Positions 14,724-17,957 of a DNA stretch of 17,957 nucleotides are shown piece by piece. The stretch's first letter is position 1, and each line of letters opens with the position of its first letter. Under the pieces are notes generated by a model that saw only the letters and a program-made list of their open reading frames with translations, had not been told where the DNA came from and searched no databases. The position numbers were made by a program, and so were the translations under genes. The DNA is from Fidelibacterota bacterium. GTDB taxonomy: Bacteria > Fidelibacterota > Fidelibacteria > Fidelibacterales > Fidelibacteraceae. Location: assembly GCA_016937825.1 (NCBI GenBank), contig JAFGVT010000050.1, positions 1 to 17,957 on the forward strand, given 5' to 3'.

Positions 14724-15848
14724 ATGATGAAAAAGATCGGATTATTGGGATCGACCGGATCAATCGGCCGGAATGTGCTCCGGGTCGCAGAGACCCATCC
14801 CGAACGCTTTTGCCTTGCGTATCTGACGGCGAATACCCGGGTTGACGAGCTCATCGCCCAGTCCCTGAAATACCGTCCGCAAACCGCGGTCATCGCGGAT
14901 GAGGGCGGGTATGCTGCGCTGTGCGCCGGGCTTGCCGGCACCGGGATCCGCTGTGAAGCCGGCGCTGCCGCCCTGGCGGATATCGCACAGGACGGAGAGG
15001 CGGACGTGGTGCTGAACGCCATCGTCGGCGCCGCGGGCATGCTTCCCACGCTTGCCGCCGTGAAAGCCGGCCGCGATGTCGCCCTGAGCAACAAGGAAAG
15101 CCTGGTCATGGCCGGAGAACTGATCAACCACATTTGCCGAACGAGCGGCGCCCGGATATTCCCCGTCGACAGCGAGCATTCCGCCATATGGCAGTGCCTG
15201 GGGGGCGAACAGGACCGGGATGTTGAAAAGATCATTCTGACCGGTTCCGGGGGGCCGTTTTTGCGGCGCGATCTTTCCACTTTCGATACCATTACTCCCG
15301 CGGAAGCCCTGCGTCACCCCAACTGGTCCATGGGCGCCAAGATCACCGTAGATTCGGCGACCATGTTCAATAAAGGGCTCGAACTGATCGAAGCGTTCCA
15401 TTTATTCCATCTGGAACCTTCCCGCATGGAGATCCTGATCCATCCCGAATCCATCGTGCACAGCATGGTGCAGTTCCGGGACGGCTCGGTCAAGGCGCAG
15501 CTCGGCGTGCCGGATATGAAAGTTCCCATCCAGTACGCGCTCACCTATCCGGAACATCTGCTTTCGGACTGGCCCCGTCTCGATCTGGCGGCGGTCGGCA
15601 CCCTGCATTTCGAACAGCCGGACCTGCGCCGCTTTCCCGCGCTGGAACTTGCGCGCAGCGCCCTTGAAAAAGGAAAGACCTATCCGGCGGTGTTCAACAT
15701 GGCAAATGAACAGGCTGTCGGACGCTTTTTAAAGGGAGAAATCAGCTTTCCGCAGATCACACATGCTGTCCGGACAGCGCTTGAGGCGCATGAACCGCTG
15801 GATTCTTTGTCCCGGGAAGACCTTATGTCCTTGTGCAAATTGAATTAA
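14724..15848 (+). CDS. dxr: 1-deoxy-D-xylulose 5-phosphate reductoisomerase
   Basis: 374 residues from ATG 14724. In-frame ATGs at 14718 (overlapping the upstream stop as ATGA) and 14727 are also possible. KKIGLLGSTGSIGRNVL (3-19) is the NADPH-binding loop. LSNKESLVMAGE (121-132), FPVDSEHSAIWQCL (146-159) with metal ligands Asp149 and Glu151, and ILTGSGGPF (171-179) follow. HPNWSMGAKITVDSATMFNKGLELIEAFHLF (198-228) carries Glu220, and IHPESIVHSMVQFRDGSVKAQLG comes next. All the active-site motifs are intact. The enzyme converts DXP to MEP, the committed step of the non-mevalonate isoprenoid pathway, which feeds UppS. In many bacteria dxr sits beside cdsA and rseP; neither is here. A more distal ATG (14634) is inside the upstream gene and is rejected. 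Confidence 0.95.
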   Translation: MMKKIGLLGSTGSIGRNVLRVAETHPERFCLAYLTANTRVDELIAQSLKYRPQTAVIADEGGYAALCAGLAGTGIRCEAGAAALADIAQDGEADVVLNAIVGAAGMLPTLAAVKAGRDVALSNKESLVMAGELINHICRTSGARIFPVDSEHSAIWQCLGGEQDRDVEKIILTGSGGPFLRRDLSTFDTITPAEALRHPNWSMGAKITVDSATMFNKGLELIEAFHLFHLEPSRMEILIHPESIVHSMVQFRDGSVKAQLGVPDMKVPIQYALTYPEHLLSDWPRLDLAAVGTLHFEQPDLRRFPALELARSALEKGKTYPAVFNMANEQAVGRFLKGEISFPQITHAVRTALEAHEPLDSLSREDLMSLCKLN

Positions 15849-15910
15849 AAAAATATTTTTTATTTGACCGGGAAGACCTATATTAAGAAATCAAATTAAG
15901 TAGGGAAAGT

Positions 15911-16600
15911 ATGAACGAGCTCATTGCTGTCGTTGATGACGAAAAAAGTATTTTAGAGTTAACCAGTATCCACTTAAAAAAATCCGGGTTCCAGGTTGCC
16001 GCCTTCAGCAGCGCGAACGAATACCTTGAATTTATCAAGACCACCACGCCGGATGTGACCATCCTGGACCTTATGCTTCCGGATATGGACGGCATGGACA
16101 TGTGCAAGTTCCTGCGCCGTGACAGTAAATTTGACACGATGTCCATCATTATCCTGTCGGGCAGGATCGACGAGTCCGATACGATTCTGGGACTGGAGCT
16201 GGGCGCGGACGATTACGTGAAAAAACCCTTTTCGCCCAAAGAGCTTGCAGTCCGAGTCAAGACCGTCCTTCGCCGCAAACAGCCGCAGGGCGCCGCCACC
16301 TCGAACAACGAGATCAACATCAACAATGTGATCATCATCGATCTCGACCGCTATGAGGTCAAGGTCGACAACGAGGTCGCACCCCTGACCCCGACCGAAT
16401 ACCGCATTCTGAAGATGCTCGCGGAAAAGAACGGGAATGTCCTGAAACGCGAAGAGATCCTCTACAATCTCTGGGGGAACGAAAAGATCGTGGTCGACCA
16501 CACCGTTGACGTGCACATCAAGCACCTCCGGGAGAAACTGGGGAAATACGGGAACATGGTCAAGAACGTCCGGGGCGTCGGGTACAAACTGGCGGTCTGA
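15911..16600 (+). CDS. OmpR/PhoB-type two-component response regulator
   Basis: 229 residues. The receiver domain (1-~122) has the acidic pair Asp9-Asp10, phospho-acceptor Asp53 in TILDLMLPD, Ser83 in ILSGR at the T/S switch position, and Lys105 in DYVKKPF. A short linker (~123-138) leads to a winged-helix DNA-binding domain with APLTPTEYRILKMLAEKNGNVLKREEIL (157-184) and VDVHIKHLREKLG (199-211), ending VRGVGYKL. All phosphorylation residues are present. No histidine kinase gene lies in the window, so its partner is elsewhere. The ATG follows TAGGGAAAG. A TATATT at 15879-15884 could be a -10 but has no good -35. It has its own terminator and precedes a TonB-dependent receptor gene, a possible target. 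Confidence 0.93.
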   Translation: MNELIAVVDDEKSILELTSIHLKKSGFQVAAFSSANEYLEFIKTTTPDVTILDLMLPDMDGMDMCKFLRRDSKFDTMSIIILSGRIDESDTILGLELGADDYVKKPFSPKELAVRVKTVLRRKQPQGAATSNNEININNVIIIDLDRYEVKVDNEVAPLTPTEYRILKMLAEKNGNVLKREEILYNLWGNEKIVVDHTVDVHIKHLREKLGKYGNMVKNVRGVGYKLAV

Positions 16601-16628
16601 GTTTCGAATCTCGTATAGTTCTAATACA

Positions 16629-16654
16629 AAGCCGGAAGTATCCGGCTTTTTTTA
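16629..16654 (+). terminator. Intrinsic terminator after the response regulator
   Basis: AAGCCGGA (16629-16636) and TCCGGCTT (16641-16648) form a perfect 8-bp stem with an AGTA loop, followed by a T-run to 16653. It closes the response-regulator transcript. Confidence 0.88.
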
Positions 16655-16741
16655 TGGGGTATATATCTGCGCAAGCCCCTCAGGATCATGTAAATATAGC
16701 GCCGCACCCTGCAGCGGGAACGGGGCGGATGAAAAAAACAT

Positions 16742-16769
16742 TTGCATGGAATTTTAAAAATCGTATATT
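16742..16769 (+). promoter_or_regulatory. Candidate promoter upstream of the TonB receptor leader
   Basis: TTGCAT (16742-16747) and TATATT (16764-16769) are spaced by 16 bases, in an AT-rich context. Transcription from here would begin near 16776 and give a ~210-base leader ahead of the receptor gene. Confidence 0.4.
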
Positions 16770-16833
16770 CCCGCAGTTTAAAAACGCTTTGATGAAAATG
16801 AACGGAAAAACGATACAAGGGTGTAGTGTAAGC

Positions 16834-16929
16834 ATGTATAACATGAATGAAAATAGAAGGAAAAGACGCCGGTTGCGTTTCCGGCGAACGCTTGCGTTGT
16901 TATCGCCGTTCCATGTTGATGTTATGTAG
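16834..16929 (+). CDS. Possible Arg-rich leader peptide (31 codons)
   Basis: A short reading frame, MYNMNENRRKRRRLRFRR followed by a hydrophobic tail, ends with TAG at 16927-16929. The terminator stem begins at the next base. Eight of twelve consecutive codons (16855-16890) are arginine and overlap the first leg of a hairpin. A weak AAGGGTG lies ~10 bases upstream of the ATG. Short peptides with a run of one amino acid followed by a terminator are the layout of ribosome-mediated attenuators, but chance basic frames of this size occur and no homology supports translation. Confidence 0.25.
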   Translation: MYNMNENRRKRRRLRFRRTLALLSPFHVDVM

Positions 16930-16955
16930 AGCCGTCATGTTTTGACGGCTTTTTT
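16930..16955 (+). terminator. Intrinsic terminator or attenuator upstream of the TonB receptor
   Basis: AGCCGTCA (16930-16937) and TGACGGCT (16943-16950) form an 8-bp stem with a TGTTT loop, followed by six T residues. It lies 35 bases before the receptor ATG, and no complete, recognised gene ends upstream of it. It therefore either terminates a short leader RNA or acts as an attenuator. Confidence 0.7.
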
Positions 16956-16959
16956 GTAT
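16930..16959 (+). repeat. Direct repeat of terminator-like hairpin, copy 1
   Basis: A 30-base segment (hairpin, T-run and GTAT). It recurs almost identically at 17076-17106; only the loop differs (TGTTT against TTTGTT). Confidence 0.8.
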
Positions 16960-16979
16960 ATCGTCTTTTAAAGGGAAAC

Positions 16980-16984
16980 AGGAG
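16980..16984 (+). promoter_or_regulatory. Ribosome binding site deciding the TonB receptor start
   Basis: AGGAG, 5 bases before ATG 16990. A later in-frame ATG at 17035 would give a shorter n-region but has no comparable site, so 16990 is preferred. Confidence 0.7.
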
Positions 16985-16989
16985 ACAGT

Positions 16990-17957
16990 ATGTCGCAGAA
17001 GAAAACAATTGTGGGAAACCGGGATCGAAAAAAGATGCGGAGCGCCTTATCGATCCGCAGCCTGTTCGCATTCTCAGCCGTCATTTGTTTGACGGCTTTT
17101 TTGTATGCGAACGAAAATAACGGAAGGATCAGCGGCCGCGTAGTTGACCGGAAAACAGGTGCCCCGCTGATCGGCGCCAATGTCATGATCAAAGGTACCG
17201 CTTACGGCGGCGCTACGGATCTTGACGGGGCGTACTATATATCGGGTGTTCCGGCAGGAGAATACAATATCATGGTCAGCTATGTGGGTTATGAAGCGCT
17301 TGATATCCCCAACGTTTCCGTGGTCGCCAGCGATCAGAACAAACTGAACATCGCCCTTGTGTCAACCGTCATGAATATGAACGAGGTGGTGGTGGAGGCA
17401 AAAGCAAAATCCGGCACCGACGCATTCATGCTGGCGGAGCAAAAACAAAGCGACAAGATCCGGGACGGCGTTTCGGCAGATCAGATGTCCCGTTCCGGTG
17501 ACAGCAACGCGGCAGATGCCGTCAAACGCATTACCGGCGTTTCCGTGCAGGAAGGGAAGTATGTCTCCGTACGGGGGCTGGGGGACCGCTATGTTTCCAC
17601 TGCGATGAACGGAGTTCCCATTCCCAGTCCGGAACCGGAGAAAAAAAGCGTGCCGCTCGATCTCTTCACCAGCGGCATACTGGAAAGCATCACGGCGTAC
17701 AAGACCTATACGCCGGACCTCCCGGGCGTATTTGCCGGCGGAGCCGTCGATATCAGGACCAAAGCCTATCCCGACACGCGCATCCTCAACACGAAATTCG
17801 GACTGAGCGGGAAAACGAGCTTTCTTCATGCGGATTATATGGCCGGTGCACAAGGTAAAACGGACTACTTCGGCTATGACGACGGAACGCGGGCGCTCCC
17901 GTCGATCATTCCTTCGGAACAAATGGTAAGCGAATGGTCACCGCTTCCGGGATATTC
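16990..17957 (+). CDS. TonB-dependent outer membrane receptor with carboxypeptidase-like N-terminal domain, partial
   Basis: 322 codons are present and the frame is open to the right edge, so most of the barrel is missing. A signal peptide has a long basic n-region (1-23) and hydrophobic core SLFAFSAVICLTAFLYA (24-40). A carboxypeptidase-D-regulatory-like fold follows (~46-125): GRISGRVVDRKTGAPLIGANV, ATDLDGAYYISGVPAGEYNI, SYVGYE. MNEVVVEAKAK (130-140) is the usual linker and TonB-box-like segment. A plug domain (~155-258) contains AADAVKRITGVSV, SVRGLGDRYVSTAMNGVPIPSP and GVFAGGAVDIRTK, the standard plug motifs. These receptors import large or scarce ligands (siderophores, vitamins, glycans, possibly phosphate or peptides) using TonB energy; the ligand cannot be told here. 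It follows a response regulator that may control it. The signal-peptide codons contain a terminator-like hairpin. Confidence 0.92.
   Translation, partial: MSQKKTIVGNRDRKKMRSALSIRSLFAFSAVICLTAFLYANENNGRISGRVVDRKTGAPLIGANVMIKGTAYGGATDLDGAYYISGVPAGEYNIMVSYVGYEALDIPNVSVVASDQNKLNIALVSTVMNMNEVVVEAKAKSGTDAFMLAEQKQSDKIRDGVSADQMSRSGDSNAADAVKRITGVSVQEGKYVSVRGLGDRYVSTAMNGVPIPSPEPEKKSVPLDLFTSGILESITAYKTYTPDLPGVFAGGAVDIRTKAYPDTRILNTKFGLSGKTSFLHADYMAGAQGKTDYFGYDDGTRALPSIIPSEQMVSEWSPLPGY
17076..17106 (+). repeat. Direct repeat of terminator-like hairpin, copy 2, inside the receptor signal-peptide codons
   Basis: AGCCGTCA (17076-17083) and TGACGGCT (17090-17097) form an 8-bp stem with a TTTGTT loop, followed by six T residues and GTAT, matching copy 1 at 16930-16959. 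It encodes AVICLTAFLY of the signal peptide, so it is coding as well as terminator-shaped. Confidence 0.8.

Larger units (their letters stand above)
16655..16989 (+). other. Untranslated leader region of the TonB receptor gene
   Basis: This AT-richer stretch (the whole gap between genes, including the regulator's terminator, is 389 bases) holds no recognisable gene family. It contains a candidate promoter (16742-16769), a possible basic leader peptide (16834-16929) and a hairpin CGCCGG/CCGGCG (16867-16872 and 16881-16886). It also holds a hairpin AACGC/GCGTT (16887-16891 and 16894-16898), a terminator (16930-16955) and the receptor ribosome binding site (16980-16984). CGGCGA (16882-16887) could alternatively pair with TCGCCG (16903-16908), so two mutually exclusive folds exist. 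A longer in-frame reading from ATG 16729 (66 codons) is also open. I see no cobalamin, cyclic-di-GMP or other known riboswitch core. Confidence 0.5.

Noticed and set aside
15848..15861. Perfect 14-base palindrome AAAAAATATTTTTT just after dxr
   Set aside because: All A/T, so it is weak as a terminator stem; it may merely be an AT-rich upstream element for the response regulator, and low complexity makes chance likely.
1..17957. tRNA or rRNA genes, CRISPR arrays, insertion sequences, prophage or integron features
   Set aside because: None seen: no regularly spaced identical repeats, no transposase or integrase motifs, and no cloverleaf recognised in any gap.

Overview
The window carries about 18 kb of dense bacterial chromosome with moderately high GC, except for AT-richer intergenic stretches. 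It looks like a diderm of the Fibrobacterota-Chlorobiota-Bacteroidota (FCB) type. The evidence is BamA, an OmpH/Skp-type chaperone, a TonB-dependent receptor with an N-terminal carboxypeptidase-like domain, two DUF2807-type solenoid proteins, and a MacA/MacB/TolC-like exporter with two FtsX-type permeases. This lineage call is inference from gene content; a group such as Neomarinimicrobiota or Calditrichota would fit, but I cannot prove it from one window.

Bases 1-8806 read as one rightward operon for envelope export. It opens with the tail of an ABC-2 ATPase and its permease. Two secreted proteins follow, built on the same ~19-residue repeat: one has an ordinary signal peptide and one is a lipoprotein. 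Then come a TolC-family outer-membrane protein, a membrane-fusion adaptor, a MacB/LolD-type ATPase and two different MacB-type permeases. Gaps are short (3-61 bases) and the run ends in a strong UUCG hairpin terminator. The 8625-8782 stretch before that terminator holds a long-range inverted repeat.

Bases 8823-10136 hold a leftward U32-family gene, trhP (yegQ), for tRNA wobble-uridine hydroxylation. Divergent from it and behind a good sigma70-type promoter is an envelope-biogenesis run: uppS (undecaprenyl-PP synthase), bamA and an OmpH/Skp-like chaperone, closed by a terminator at 14041-14081. A small secreted beta-rich protein of unknown role and dxr (MEP isoprenoid pathway) follow, joined by an ATGA stop/start overlap. 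UppS and Dxr both serve isoprenoid supply for the lipid carrier, and BamA and OmpH serve outer-membrane protein assembly.

Bases 15911-16600 encode an OmpR/PhoB-type response regulator with its own terminator. A 389-base non-genic leader (16601-16989) precedes a TonB-dependent receptor that starts at 16990 and runs off the right edge. The leader contains a candidate promoter, a possible Arg-rich 31-codon leader peptide and an intrinsic terminator abutting its stop. A near-copy of that terminator lies inside the receptor's signal-peptide coding sequence. Together with the paired solenoid proteins in the export operon, this leader is the part of the window most worth a second look.
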